From assembly GCA_947624875.1 (NCBI GenBank), contig CANQMA010000003.1:1-64000 (forward strand): DNA of 64,000 nt. Reading direction: 5' to 3'. The DNA is from an uncultured Lachnospiraceae bacterium. Lineage in GTDB: Bacteria > Bacillota > Clostridia > Lachnospirales > Lachnospiraceae. The position numbers and the translations under genes were made by a program. This document shows, in pieces, positions 51,410 through 62,582 of the stretch; the stretch's first letter is position 1, and the number at the start of each line of letters is the position of its first letter. The notes under the pieces are model-generated. The model was not told the DNA's origin and did no database searches. It was given only the letters and a program-made list of their open reading frames with translations.

Positions 51410-52954
51410 CTATATCTGCGCGTCTTTGACTGCGTCAAATTCTTCCACGATTTCTTTCTCCGGAGCCGGCGTCAGAAGGCTGACAACGACAATCATGAGA
51501 GAGGAAACAATGAAAGCAGGAAGCAGTTCATAGATATCAAAAGCGCCGCCGAGAGGACGGACAATAAATTTCCAGATAAATACCATCGCGCCACCGGAGA
51601 TTACGCCTGCAATTGCGCCATACCGGTTGGAACGTTTCCAAAACAGCGCAAAGAGCATCAGCGGACCAAATGTAGCGCCAAATCCTGCCCATGCAAAAGA
51701 CACGATTGTAAAGATGTTGCTGTCCGGGTCGCTTGCCAGAATGACACCGATGATTGCAATGACAATCACTGCGCCACGGGCAACCAGCATTTTTTTCTTA
51801 TCTGAAATGTGAATTCCAAAGACACCTTCTAACAGGTTTTCTGAAACACTTGATGAAGCTGCGAGCAGTTGAGAATCCGATGTGGACATTGTGGACGCCA
51901 GAATACCGGCAAGGATCACACCGGCCAGGATTGCGAATACGATACCGTAACTGCTCAACAGATGTGAAATCGCAACAATAACCGTTTCGCTGTCTGCGTG
52001 ACCGCCTTCACCGGTCAGTGCGTCAATTTTTCCATGCGCAGTCATACTGTAACCAATGACGCCGATAAATAAGGCAATCGCCATGGAAATGACTACCCAG
52101 ATACTTGCAACTCTTCTGGACAGTTTCAGTTTGTCAGTCTTTTCAATTGCCATAAACCGCAAAAGGATATGCGGCATTCCGAAATATCCAAGCCCCCATG
52201 CCAGAGTGGAAACAATCGGAATAAAGCCAAAAGAGGAAGTTTCTTTCGTAAAGACATTCGTTGTTGCATCCAATGAAAAGAATTCAGGAATCTTTGCGGC
52301 TGCTGCAGTGACTTCATGTACGCCACCGACAGACCATATGCCAAAGACCACAACGATAATCAATGCAATCGACATAATGATACTCTGGATAAAGTCCGTT
52401 GTACTTGCAGCCAAAAATCCTCCTAAAGTTGTATAAGCAATAATGATGACCGCGCTGACAATCATCGCTATCATATAATCGACACCGAATAAAGAATGGA
52501 ACAGTTTTCCACATGCTGCAAATCCGGAAGCGGTATATGGTACAAAGAAGATAATAATAATCAAAGCGGACAGACCTTTTAATACTTTTTTGTCGCGGTA
52601 ACGGTTGGCAAAAAAGTCCGGAATAGTAATGGAACGGTTGATTGCGGAATATTTACGAAGACGTTTTGCAACGATTAACCAGTTTACATAAGTACCGATT
52701 GCAAGCCCCGTAATGGTCCAAAATACTTCGGTAATTCCGGTTAAGTACGCCAGACCGGGAAGACCCATCAGAAGGTAACTGCTCATGTCGGATGCTTCCG
52801 CGCTCATTGCCGTTACAAATGGTCCCAGTTTACGACCGCCTAAATAAAAATCTCCTGCCGTGTTACTTTTTTTTGAATAGTAGATTCCTACTGCCACAAT
52901 TGCCGCGATATAGACAATAATGGAGATCAGAATCCCCCAATTAGAACTAGACAT
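51410..52954 (-). CDS. putP: Sodium/proline symporter
   Basis: 514 residues from the ATG at 52954, 6 nt after AAAGGAG on the minus strand; the track start 11 codons upstream is before the RBS. The sodium/solute symporter fold has many helices, with the hallmark DFYLGGRKLGPFVTAMSAEASDMSSYLLMGLPG and the later SDSQLLAASSSVSENLLEG. It imports proline with sodium. The gene sits inverted inside what should be a continuous spoVA operon, between spoVAC and spoVAD. Confidence 0.92.
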   Translation of the reverse strand: MSSSNWGILISIIVYIAAIVAVGIYYSKKSNTAGDFYLGGRKLGPFVTAMSAEASDMSSYLLMGLPGLAYLTGITEVFWTITGLAIGTYVNWLIVAKRLRKYSAINRSITIPDFFANRYRDKKVLKGLSALIIIIFFVPYTASGFAACGKLFHSLFGVDYMIAMIVSAVIIIAYTTLGGFLAASTTDFIQSIIMSIALIIVVVFGIWSVGGVHEVTAAAAKIPEFFSLDATTNVFTKETSSFGFIPIVSTLAWGLGYFGMPHILLRFMAIEKTDKLKLSRRVASIWVVISMAIALFIGVIGYSMTAHGKIDALTGEGGHADSETVIVAISHLLSSYGIVFAILAGVILAGILASTMSTSDSQLLAASSSVSENLLEGVFGIHISDKKKMLVARGAVIVIAIIGVILASDPDSNIFTIVSFAWAGFGATFGPLMLFALFWKRSNRYGAIAGVISGGAMVFIWKFIVRPLGGAFDIYELLPAFIVSSLMIVVVSLLTPAPEKEIVEEFDAVKDAQI

Positions 52955-53109
52955 AATATTCTCCTTTTCACTAAAAATTTCAAACAATTTCTTATTGTAA
53001 TATAAAAAACGGTTAAAAGCAAGAAAATTGGAGATAGTAATGCCATATCAAAGTCTGCATATCAAGGAATAGGCGGCTTAATACAAATATCTGAGAATGG
53101 AGAAATAAC

Positions 53110-54120
53110 ATGGGAAAAATATTAGGGAAGCAGAGTATTGTCTTTGAAAATCCTCCCTATATCATTGAGGGAGCATCTGTGGTCGGACCGAAAGAGGGGG
53201 AAGGACCGCTGGGAAAATTATTTGACGTGGTAGAACAGGATCCAATGCTCGGACAGGATTCGTGGGAAGATGCAGAAAGTCTCTTACAGAAAGAAGCGCT
53301 GCAGAAAGTTTTACTAAAGGCAAGAATCAACAGAGCAGATATTCGATATATTTTTGCAGGCGATCTGCTGGGGCAGCTGATCGGAACTACGTTTGGCGTC
53401 CTGGAATATGAAATTCCCCTATTCGGTATTTATGGAGCGTGTTCCACGATGGGAGAAGCATTGAGTCTTGCGGCAATCATGGTAGAAGCGGGAAATGCAG
53501 AAAATGTCGTGGCAATGACCTCAAGTCATTTTGCCAGCGCGGAACGCCAGTTTCGTTTTCCGCTGGAATATGGAAACCAGCGACCGTTTTCCGCCACATG
53601 GACCGTGACGGGAGCCGGCGCAGTGGTTATCGGAAAAGGAAAGGGATTTGCAAAGATCACTGGAATTACGACCGGAAAGATTGTTGATTATGGTGTAAAA
53701 GATGCGCAGAACATGGGCGCATGCATGGCTCCGGCGGCAGCAGATATTCTTTACCAGCATTTTCAGGATTTTAACAGCACACCGGCAGATTACGATAAGA
53801 TCATTACCGGAGACCTGGGACTGGTAGGAAAAACAATTCTGTTTGACCTGCTGAATGAACATGGTTATGATATCGCCAAAGTTCATATGGACTGCGGGGT
53901 GGAAATGTTTGATGCATCGGAGCAGGATACGCATGCCGGTGGCAGTGGATGCGGCTGTGCGGCAACCGTATTGACCAGTTATATTTTCAAACAGCTGAAG
54001 AAAAAAGCATATAAGAAAATCTTATTTATTCCGACAGGAGCGCTGCACTCAACAATCAGTTTCAATGAAGGAAACAGCGTTCCGGGAATCGCGCACTGCG
54101 TGCAGATAGAGTGTTGTTAA
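53110..54120 (+). CDS. spoVAD: Stage V sporulation protein AD
   Basis: 336 residues with the thiolase-like fold of SpoVAD, the DPA-binding protein: GKQSIVFENPPYIIEGASVVGPKEGEGPLG at the N-terminus, YGACSTMGEALSLAAIMVEAG with the thiolase-position Cys, and DASEQDTHAGGSGCGCAATVLTSYI. ATG 53110 follows AATGGAGAAAT. It must have its own promoter because putP separates it from spoVAC; I could not identify a convincing sigma-G site in the 155-nt gap. Confidence 0.95.
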   Translation: MGKILGKQSIVFENPPYIIEGASVVGPKEGEGPLGKLFDVVEQDPMLGQDSWEDAESLLQKEALQKVLLKARINRADIRYIFAGDLLGQLIGTTFGVLEYEIPLFGIYGACSTMGEALSLAAIMVEAGNAENVVAMTSSHFASAERQFRFPLEYGNQRPFSATWTVTGAGAVVIGKGKGFAKITGITTGKIVDYGVKDAQNMGACMAPAAADILYQHFQDFNSTPADYDKIITGDLGLVGKTILFDLLNEHGYDIAKVHMDCGVEMFDASEQDTHAGGSGCGCAATVLTSYIFKQLKKKAYKKILFIPTGALHSTISFNEGNSVPGIAHCVQIECC

Positions 54121-54132
54121 AAGGAGCAGGAT

Positions 54133-54486
54133 ATGATATTTTTAAAAGCATTTTTCGTTGGAGGAGCAATTTGTGCTTTAACACAGATTGTGATTGACAA
54201 AACAAAACTGACGCCGGCAAGAATTATGGTCGGCATTGTCTGCCTTGGCGTATTTTTAAGCGCGCTGGGAATTTACCAGCCGTTGGCAGATTTTGCAGGC
54301 GCCGGAGCCACGGTTCCCCTGTTAGGATTCGGACACAATCTCTGGAAGGGAATCAAAGAAGCCATTGATGCACAGGGGGTGCTAGGATTGTTCACCGGTG
54401 GATTTAAGGCAAGCGCTGTGGGCATCTCTGCAGCGTTGGTGCTCAGCTATCTTGGAGCGCATATCTTCAAGTCAAAAATGTCCTAG
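54133..54486 (+). CDS. spoVAE: Stage V sporulation protein AE
   Basis: 117 residues, three to four hydrophobic helices (FLKAFFVGGAICALTQIVID; MVGIVCLGVFLSALGIYQPLADFAGAGATVPLLGFG). GFGHNLWKGIKEAIDAQGVLGLFTGGFKA is characteristic. It is 12 nt after spoVAD and closes the DPA channel gene set. Confidence 0.93.
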   Translation: MIFLKAFFVGGAICALTQIVIDKTKLTPARIMVGIVCLGVFLSALGIYQPLADFAGAGATVPLLGFGHNLWKGIKEAIDAQGVLGLFTGGFKASAVGISAALVLSYLGAHIFKSKMS

Positions 54487-54588
54487 ATTTGAAAAATCTG
54501 GTAATGTTGCAAAAATTCACCGGAAACTTAATATTTTTAAACAAATAACAATTATACCTTATTAAATTAAGGAATACAAAGGTAATAG

Positions 54589-54617
54589 TTGAAAAAATTA
54601 AGGTCCTATTATATAAT
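54589..54617 (+). promoter_or_regulatory. Promoter of gdhA
   Basis: TTGAAA at 54589-54594 and consensus TATAAT at 54612-54617 with a 17-bp spacer, giving a start near 54624. Confidence 0.75.
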
Positions 54618-54623
54618 TTTACT

Positions 54624-56115
<1,492 letters not shown>

Positions 56116-56135
56116 TATCATTTGATCTGAATCAA

Positions 56136-56182
56136 ATAAAAAAGGCGCTGGGCGCACTAAAACGTGCCCGGCGCCTTTTTTA
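56136..56182. terminator. Bidirectional terminator between gdhA and the PBP gene
   Basis: AAAAAAGGCGCTGGGCGCA and TGCCCGGCGCCTTTTTT form a GC-rich stem with a short loop and T/A runs on both strands; the genes converge on it. Confidence 0.93.
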
Positions 56183-56204
56183 TATGCTGAAAATTTCGAA
56201 AGAA

Positions 56205-58778
56205 TTATTCCTCGTTCTCTTTCTCGTTTTCGTTGTCCTGTGATTTTGTCTTTTTTGACGAAGTATTTTCGGAATCTTTTGTTTTTTCAGTATCCGATGC
56301 ACTTTTCTTTTCCGTTTCCGCAGAATTTGTGCTGCTTTCTGTTTTGGTTGAATTATAGTTTGAAGTATAGGAATACTTTGACGCGGAATGATACGTACAT
56401 TTATCCGGCTGTGTTCCTTTGGCATAATATTCGGATTTGGATGATGATACCGGACAGACTCCCTTAATTGCAGTTTTTCCGGAAGAAGCACAGATGTCGT
56501 ATTTTTTCACATCAGAACTCATTTTAAAATCTTTCTTTTTATACTTTTTCTTTTCGTTAATCCGGTTCATGATTTTTGCCCAGAGGCGTTCATGATAGGC
56601 CTGATCCCCGGAAAGCTCTTTATTTTCATCATAACCGGTCCAGATGGATGCGGTAAGATACGGTGTATAACCACAGAACCATAAATCGTAAGAACTGGAA
56701 GTGGTACCGGTTTTTCCCGCAACCGGCATATCGTTCTCCAATTTACATGCAGTACCGGTTCCTTCTGTAATAACACTGGTCATTGCCTGTGTCAGAAGGG
56801 AAGCGGTAGAAGGTTTTAAAACGGTCTTTGTCGTTGGTGAAGTATTATCCAGCAATACCCTTCCGTTACTGTCGACTACCTGTGAATAAAATACCGGGCG
56901 GATATAGGTTCCTTGATTTGCAATCGTTGCATAAGCAGCGGTCATCTGAAGATTTGTCACACCGTAAGTAATTCCACCAAGGGCAAGCGCCTGCTGAATA
57001 TCTGTTGATACAGCGCCATTTTTGTCCACCTCTTTATCAACAAGAGTAGAAATCCCAAAGTTTTTCAGATAGTCAAATCCAAGCTGCGGAGTGATTTCCG
57101 TAAGAACCTTGACGGCGCAGATATTCATAGACTGCGCGATTGCTTTGCGCACGGTAACCGTACCCTTGTATCCTTTATACCAGTTATTAACCGGTCTGCC
57201 GTTTGCATAATTGTACGGCTCGTCAACAATTGTCGTTGACAATGTGTATCCCATAGTGTCTATCGCCGGCGCATAAGTAGATAAAACCTTAAAAGTAGAA
57301 CCCGGCTGACGTTTCGAATAGGTTGCCCGATTCATAGACAGACTGGTATTTTTTGTTCCACGGCCGCCGACAATTGCCTTTACATAGCCGGTGTATTGAT
57401 CCATTACCGTGAATGAAATCTGCGGTTCCGGAACATAATACAGGGTTTGAACCTGAGAATATCCCAGTTTTTCCTTGATTCCCTTTTTATAATATTTCTT
57501 TTTCAAATGTTTCTTGTAATCGTTGACACAGGCTTTGGCTGAATCCTGAGAGTCGAAGAGCAGTTGAAAATTGGACTCGCCAAGGACATTGACATGATAG
57601 TCTAAAATATCCTGTTCGTCATACTCGTCCACGCTTCCGTCAGGATTCTGTACAGCCCAGCGCCAGTTGACGGAGTACTTGATTGTGTACGGGTAATTGG
57701 AAGAGTCGGAAAGCTCCTCGTCGCAGATTTTCTGAATCGCAGAATCCTGTGTGGTATATATTTTCAGACCACCGCTGTAAACAGCATTGTATGCCTGTGT
57801 TTCTGTGTAACCCTTTTTCGTCTGCAGATCTTCCATTACCTGTTTGCTGACTTCGTCCACAAAGTAGGAATAAATATTATCATCATTCTTTTCCAGTTCT
57901 GTATTGACAGATTTAATCCGTTTATAGACATTGTCTTTGATTGCGGTATCATATTCTTCCTGTGTAATATGTCCCGCCTGAAGCATATTGCCCAAAATCT
58001 TTTTCCGGCGCTTTTTATTTTCGTCAGGATTGATAATTGGATTGTAACGGGATGGATTCTGTGTGATTGCCGCAATGACCCCCGCTTCGGAAATTGTAAT
58101 CTCGCTCACATCTTTATTAAAATAGCGGTGGGACGCAGCCTGTACACCCAATGTGTTGGAACCCAGATTGATTGTATTGAGATAGGTTTCCAAAATGGTT
58201 TCCTTCGGCGTGACTTTCTCAAGCTGTACAGCTAAATATTGTTCCTGAACTTTTCTTTTCATGGAAGCGACAAGAGAATCCTCGGAGGTCCAGCCGGTAA
58301 ATACGTTATTTTTGAGCACCTGCTGGGTAATCGTACTGGCGCCTTCTGACAGATGTCCTGTAGTCGCTGCCTTATATGCGGCACGGCCGATTCCTTGGAT
58401 ATCAATTCCGTTATGCTCATAGAAACGGGCGTCCTCCGTGTCGATAAATGCCCATTGCAGATGCTCCGGAACATTTTTGAGATCGACCCGGATACGATTG
58501 GAACCTGAAGTGATCAGTTTTGCAATCTGATTATTTTTTGAATCGTACACTGTCGTGGAATAAGAAGACGGTACGATGGAAATATCATTCATGGAAGGAG
58601 CACTTTCAATAACGCCGTTTAACAGTCCAATGGCAAACGAGCAGCCTACGATCAGAACAAGAAATACAATGAAAATGAATCCCTTCAGCAAGGAAACTAA
58701 GGATTTAGAAAATATCTTTTTTTGAATTGAAACTAAGTCCTGTTGTTTCTCGATAGTCTCTTTATATCCAAATTTCAT
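56205..58778 (-). CDS. Class A penicillin-binding protein (PBP1A-type transglycosylase/transpeptidase)
   Basis: 857 residues. A cytoplasmic tail precedes one TM helix (about 30-52, LLKGFIFIVFLVLIVGCSFAIGLL). The GT51 domain has FIDTEDARFYEHNGIDIQGIGRAA with the catalytic Glu and EGASTITQQVLKN. The transpeptidase has SxxK as STFK in RQPGSTFKVLSTY, SxN as SMN in AQSMNICAVK, and KTGT in AGKTGTTSSSYDLWF. The C-terminus is a low-complexity Ser/Thr/Lys/Glu tail (residues about 800-857). It polymerises and crosslinks peptidoglycan. Start ATG at 58778 follows AAAGGAGG. Confidence 0.95.
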   Translation of the reverse strand: MKFGYKETIEKQQDLVSIQKKIFSKSLVSLLKGFIFIVFLVLIVGCSFAIGLLNGVIESAPSMNDISIVPSSYSTTVYDSKNNQIAKLITSGSNRIRVDLKNVPEHLQWAFIDTEDARFYEHNGIDIQGIGRAAYKAATTGHLSEGASTITQQVLKNNVFTGWTSEDSLVASMKRKVQEQYLAVQLEKVTPKETILETYLNTINLGSNTLGVQAASHRYFNKDVSEITISEAGVIAAITQNPSRYNPIINPDENKKRRKKILGNMLQAGHITQEEYDTAIKDNVYKRIKSVNTELEKNDDNIYSYFVDEVSKQVMEDLQTKKGYTETQAYNAVYSGGLKIYTTQDSAIQKICDEELSDSSNYPYTIKYSVNWRWAVQNPDGSVDEYDEQDILDYHVNVLGESNFQLLFDSQDSAKACVNDYKKHLKKKYYKKGIKEKLGYSQVQTLYYVPEPQISFTVMDQYTGYVKAIVGGRGTKNTSLSMNRATYSKRQPGSTFKVLSTYAPAIDTMGYTLSTTIVDEPYNYANGRPVNNWYKGYKGTVTVRKAIAQSMNICAVKVLTEITPQLGFDYLKNFGISTLVDKEVDKNGAVSTDIQQALALGGITYGVTNLQMTAAYATIANQGTYIRPVFYSQVVDSNGRVLLDNTSPTTKTVLKPSTASLLTQAMTSVITEGTGTACKLENDMPVAGKTGTTSSSYDLWFCGYTPYLTASIWTGYDENKELSGDQAYHERLWAKIMNRINEKKKYKKKDFKMSSDVKKYDICASSGKTAIKGVCPVSSSKSEYYAKGTQPDKCTYHSASKYSYTSNYNSTKTESSTNSAETEKKSASDTEKTKDSENTSSKKTKSQDNENEKENEE

Positions 58779-58955
58779 AAAAATCCTCCTTTATCCGTAC
58801 AATTATAGCAAAAACTTTCTATTTAATAAAGTAAAAAATATCGACAGGAGAAATCAGAAATTGTCATTTTGTCCTTACCTGCAATCAGATGTTGTCCAAT
58901 ATTGCGGATAATGTTAAAATACAGATAAAATAAAGTACGGAAAAAGGAGATTGTT

Positions 58956-61871
58956 ATGAAGAAGTTATGGAACCGGTGGACGGCAGTGCTTCTCACCTTA
59001 GTGATGGTCACCGTTTTAACCAATGGTTATTACAGCAAAAACGGAGTACAGGCTGCTAATTATGGCGGCGTGGAAGTTTCAAAAAACATTGTAAAGGATG
59101 GAGACGCTAAAGCGATGCAGGCTCTGCAGGATGGAACATATCTGTCAGACGGGGTATCTCTCACAAATTATGCCCGCTATCAGGGTGTGACCGTATCGGC
59201 GTCGAGTGAAAGAAATGCGGCGTCAAAAGCGGTGGACGGCGCAATGGACAGCCGGTGGGAAAGCGATCAGGGAGTGGACCCGCAGTATCTTCAGATTGAT
59301 TTTGGAAATGTTTATGCATTAAAGACAATACTGATTTATTGGGAGGCAGCTTCCGCAAGAGAGTATGAGGTGCAGGTATCTGCTGACGGTGTAGAGTTTC
59401 AGACCCTCACGGAGGTGGCCAGCAATGACGGAAAACGTACGGATGAACTCATTCTTTCTGAGGAAATTGAAGTGCGGTCTGTAAAGATTTATTGTAAATC
59501 ACGTACAACAACGTATGGGGATTCCATCTATGAGATTGGATGTTACGGCACAGACGGACAGAAGAAAGTTGTGCCGGTTCTCTCGAATCTGAAAGTAATC
59601 GATTATTATCGGTATACCGGTAAATATATGATTTATTTTAATGAACCGGAAGTTTCCAGCGGATATCTGCTGTATCTTGATGATGTGAATACTCCGGTCA
59701 AGAAAATCAGCGGTTCCGGGAACTATCTTGACCAGTCGGATTTACAAAACTGCGCAAATGGGGAACATACCCTGTATGTATCAAATATTGGCGTAGACGG
59801 GACGGAATCCGCAAAGATCAGTACGAAATTTACACTGAGTGGCACGCCGGGCACTTACACGGATATACCGCAGGTTTACATTTATACCACAAAGAATATT
59901 TCATCGGAATATCACGATACGGCAGATGTCACGATTTCGGTCAATGACCGGGCAGATGGCGCTTATCCGGATTTGGCGGACAGTGCATCCAATATTAAAA
60001 TCCGTGGAAATACTACGGCGGGCGCACCGAAAAAGCCTTGGAATATTAAACTTAGCAGTAAGCAGAGTGTTCTTGGCATGGATAAAGGAAAAAAATGGTG
60101 CCTGCTTGCCAATTCCTTTGATAAATCGTTGATACGAAACAGTCTGTCTTATGATTTCGGGCTGCAGAACGGAGTGACCTATACGAGTCAGAGCCGTTTT
60201 GTGGAAGTGTATCTGAATGGTAAATTTCAGGGAAACTACCTGATTACCGAGCCGGTAGAGGCAAAGAAGGAGCGCGTGGACACGGACGCTTACAATGCAG
60301 ATAACAATGATATATTGTTAGAACTCGGTACGCGCAACGAGCCGGACGTGGATCATTTTACCACGGATATCCTAAGAACGACCTTTGATGTCAATGACCC
60401 GGAAAAGGGAGACGATCTGACAGATGAACAGGTTAATACAAAAATTGCAAATGTCAAAACCTACCTGAACGGATTTGAGACGGTGCTGAGGAATCAGAAT
60501 TATGACGAAATCCTGCAATATATTGATGAGGATACTTTTGTCAATTTTTATATTACCAATGAATTATTTAAGAATGTAGATTTCAATTTCAGTTCCACCA
60601 GATTTTATGTGAAAGAAAATAAAATTTATGCGGGTCCATTATGGGACTTTGATTTGTCCAGCGGTAACTGCAAGACTTCCACTTATCCGGGATACTATGT
60701 CGATGGAGTGAGTTATAAGGGATATTACTGCCAGGAGATGAACTGGTATCGGGAACTGATAAAGAACGAGACCTTTTATGGAAAAGTGAAAACCAGATAT
60801 AAAGAACTGCAATATGTCATTCAGAATCTCTATCGCGCAGATTCCGAAACTCAGTTGAGCATTCCGTATTTACTTCGTCAATATGGCGCTTCCTTTGAAA
60901 GAAATTATGCAGATGCAGCACACCTTGGAGCAGGATGGAGCCTGACAAACGAGGATGGGTATAGTTATGCGGCAGAGTCTGGGTGGACTCAGTGGAAACA
61001 GCCAATCGAGTTTTTGAGAACGTGGTTGGAAAATCGAAATATCTGGCTCTGCGAACAGTGGGGTGTCGATATGAATTCTGCCTATGAAGAATCAAAACCG
61101 GTCACACCGCCGGAGCCAACGACACCGGAGTCAACAACGCCGGATAAAACAACGCCGGAGGAAACAGCACCGGAGGAAACAACACCGGAGAAAACAACAC
61201 CGGAGGAAACAACACCGGAGAAAACAATACCGGAGCCAACGAACCCGGAAGAAACAATACCAGAAATCACAACGCCGGAAGAAACAGCGCTGGAATCCAC
61301 AATGCCGGAAACTGCGATACCCGAGAAAACGGCGTCAGAAACCACGACACCGGAAACTGCGATACCGGACAAAACGATACCGGAAACCGTGACGCCGGAA
61401 GAAACAATACCGGAGTCAGCAACATTGGAATCGACAACGAAAGCGGCGTTCTCAGAAACGACGACACCAAAAGCAGCAGGACCGGAAGGGACAAAATCAG
61501 AGTCGAAAAAACCGGAGGAGACAACGTCGCAAAAAAGCAACGTGCAGACTACTCGGAAAACCGATTCAAATCGCGCAAAGGTTGGAATTACAAAGGTAAA
61601 GAAAGCAAAAAAGAAAAAGGCCGCCGGCAGGATTCGTATTTTACTCAAGAAGGTCCGCGGAGCGGGAGGATATCAGATTAAGATAACGAAAACAAAGAAC
61701 GGTAAAAAAGTCTACATGAAACGGAATGTAAAAAAACGAAAAATAATCCTTCGCTCTAAAAAAATAAAGAACAAAAAGAAACTTTATATTCGTGTCAGAG
61801 TTTATAAGATAGTTGCCGGAAAGAAAAAATATGGAAAATGGAGTAAACCGTTTAAAGTAGAAATACAGTAG
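58956..61871 (+). CDS. Secreted CotH-kinase protein with discoidin domain, Thr-Pro-Glu repeat stalk and basic C-terminal domain
   Basis: 971 residues from ATG behind AAAAAGGAG. A signal peptide occupies about residues 1-34 (TAVLLTLVMVTVLTNGYY ... VQAA). A F5/8 type C (discoidin) domain follows at about 70-195 (ASSERNAASKAVDGAMDSRWES, QYLQIDFGN, GDSIYEIGCYG). The CotH kinase domain spans about 310-690 (IKIRGNTTAGAPKKPWNIKL, WCLLANSFDKSLIRNSL, VEVYLNGKFQGNYLITE, GPLWDFDLSSGN). Residues about 712-860 are proline/threonine/glutamate repeats, then a very basic domain with FN3-like pattern. No LPxTG is seen, so attachment may be by charge. CotH proteins phosphorylate secreted spore or cell-surface proteins. 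Confidence 0.9.
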   Translation: MKKLWNRWTAVLLTLVMVTVLTNGYYSKNGVQAANYGGVEVSKNIVKDGDAKAMQALQDGTYLSDGVSLTNYARYQGVTVSASSERNAASKAVDGAMDSRWESDQGVDPQYLQIDFGNVYALKTILIYWEAASAREYEVQVSADGVEFQTLTEVASNDGKRTDELILSEEIEVRSVKIYCKSRTTTYGDSIYEIGCYGTDGQKKVVPVLSNLKVIDYYRYTGKYMIYFNEPEVSSGYLLYLDDVNTPVKKISGSGNYLDQSDLQNCANGEHTLYVSNIGVDGTESAKISTKFTLSGTPGTYTDIPQVYIYTTKNISSEYHDTADVTISVNDRADGAYPDLADSASNIKIRGNTTAGAPKKPWNIKLSSKQSVLGMDKGKKWCLLANSFDKSLIRNSLSYDFGLQNGVTYTSQSRFVEVYLNGKFQGNYLITEPVEAKKERVDTDAYNADNNDILLELGTRNEPDVDHFTTDILRTTFDVNDPEKGDDLTDEQVNTKIANVKTYLNGFETVLRNQNYDEILQYIDEDTFVNFYITNELFKNVDFNFSSTRFYVKENKIYAGPLWDFDLSSGNCKTSTYPGYYVDGVSYKGYYCQEMNWYRELIKNETFYGKVKTRYKELQYVIQNLYRADSETQLSIPYLLRQYGASFERNYADAAHLGAGWSLTNEDGYSYAAESGWTQWKQPIEFLRTWLENRNIWLCEQWGVDMNSAYEESKPVTPPEPTTPESTTPDKTTPEETAPEETTPEKTTPEETTPEKTIPEPTNPEETIPEITTPEETALESTMPETAIPEKTASETTTPETAIPDKTIPETVTPEETIPESATLESTTKAAFSETTTPKAAGPEGTKSESKKPEETTSQKSNVQTTRKTDSNRAKVGITKVKKAKKKKAAGRIRILLKKVRGAGGYQIKITKTKNGKKVYMKRNVKKRKIILRSKKIKNKKKLYIRVRVYKIVAGKKKYGKWSKPFKVEIQ
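61110..61500 (+). repeat. Degenerate repeat array encoding the x-PE-x-T stalk
   Basis: Roughly 15-18-nt units of the form ACACCGGAGGAAACA are repeated with drift across about 390 nt, coding for PEETTPEKTTPE-type repeats. The long minus-strand ORF here is a by-product of the repeats. Confidence 0.85.
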
Positions 61872-61884
61872 AAAGGATACTGCT

Positions 61885-62544
61885 ATGGATTCGTATTATA
61901 CTGTCAGTGAATATGGAGAAGATGAAATCGTAGAAAAAAAATCACGGTTTATTGCCCGCGCATATCCGATAAGATCAGAGGAAGAGGCATTATCCTATCT
62001 GGAGGAGATCAGAAAACGCTTTTGGGATGCGAGACACCATTGCTATGCATATGTGCTTGGGAAAAATAGTGAACTGCAGAGATTTAGCGATGATGGAGAG
62101 CCGCAGGGAACTGCCGGAAAACCAATTCTTGAAACCCTGATGGGAAATCATATTCATGATACGCTGATGATTGTGACAAGGTACTTTGGCGGCACGCTGC
62201 TTGGTACCGGAGGGTTGGTGCGCGCCTATGGAAGTGCTGCAAAGGCGGGACTCAATGCCGCAAAAATCGAACAGGTCTGCGCTGGCATTTCTTTTCACTT
62301 GGAACTTGATTACAATAGCATAGGAAAAGTGAAATATATTCTTGGGCAGATGGACAGGATCCAGGAAAATGAAAATTACGGCGCATCGGTATCGATGGAT
62401 CTCATTGTGAAAAAGGAAAACTTTTCCAATCTTAAGGGACAGATTACAGATATTACCGGAGGAAAAGCATTTTTTTCGAATGAGCGGGATGTTGAGTTTA
62501 GACAAAAGGTTGAAAGTTTTTCCGATTGTGATACAATGTTTTGA
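61885..62544 (+). CDS. YigZ/IMPACT family protein
   Basis: 219 residues. The N-terminal UPF0029 domain is typical: KKSRFIARAYPIRSEEEALSYLEEIRKRFWDARHHCYAYVLG, FSDDGEPQGTAGKPILE, and VTRYFGGTLLGTGGLVRAYGSAAK; a C-terminal DUF1949-like ferredoxin fold follows. The family is linked to translation regulation in eukaryotes and is poorly understood in bacteria. ATG behind GAAAGGAT, 13 nt after the CotH gene. Confidence 0.93.
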   Translation: MDSYYTVSEYGEDEIVEKKSRFIARAYPIRSEEEALSYLEEIRKRFWDARHHCYAYVLGKNSELQRFSDDGEPQGTAGKPILETLMGNHIHDTLMIVTRYFGGTLLGTGGLVRAYGSAAKAGLNAAKIEQVCAGISFHLELDYNSIGKVKYILGQMDRIQENENYGASVSMDLIVKKENFSNLKGQITDITGGKAFFSNERDVEFRQKVESFSDCDTMF

Positions 62545-62582
62545 GTTTCACGAAATTGATTCAAAACAAACGGAGAAGAAAA

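Noticed and set aside
51404-51805. Plus-strand 133-aa ORF in the putP region
   Set aside because: It is antisense to putP, with low-complexity charged composition and no RBS.
61110-61500. Possible CRISPR-like array of short repeats
   Set aside because: Units are contiguous, in frame and coding, with no unique spacers.
61082-61648. Long minus-strand ORF of 188 aa (SGVVSSGVVFSGVV-type repeats)
   Set aside because: It is the antisense of the Thr-Pro-Glu repeat region of the CotH protein; repeats keep all frames open and there is no RBS or known family.
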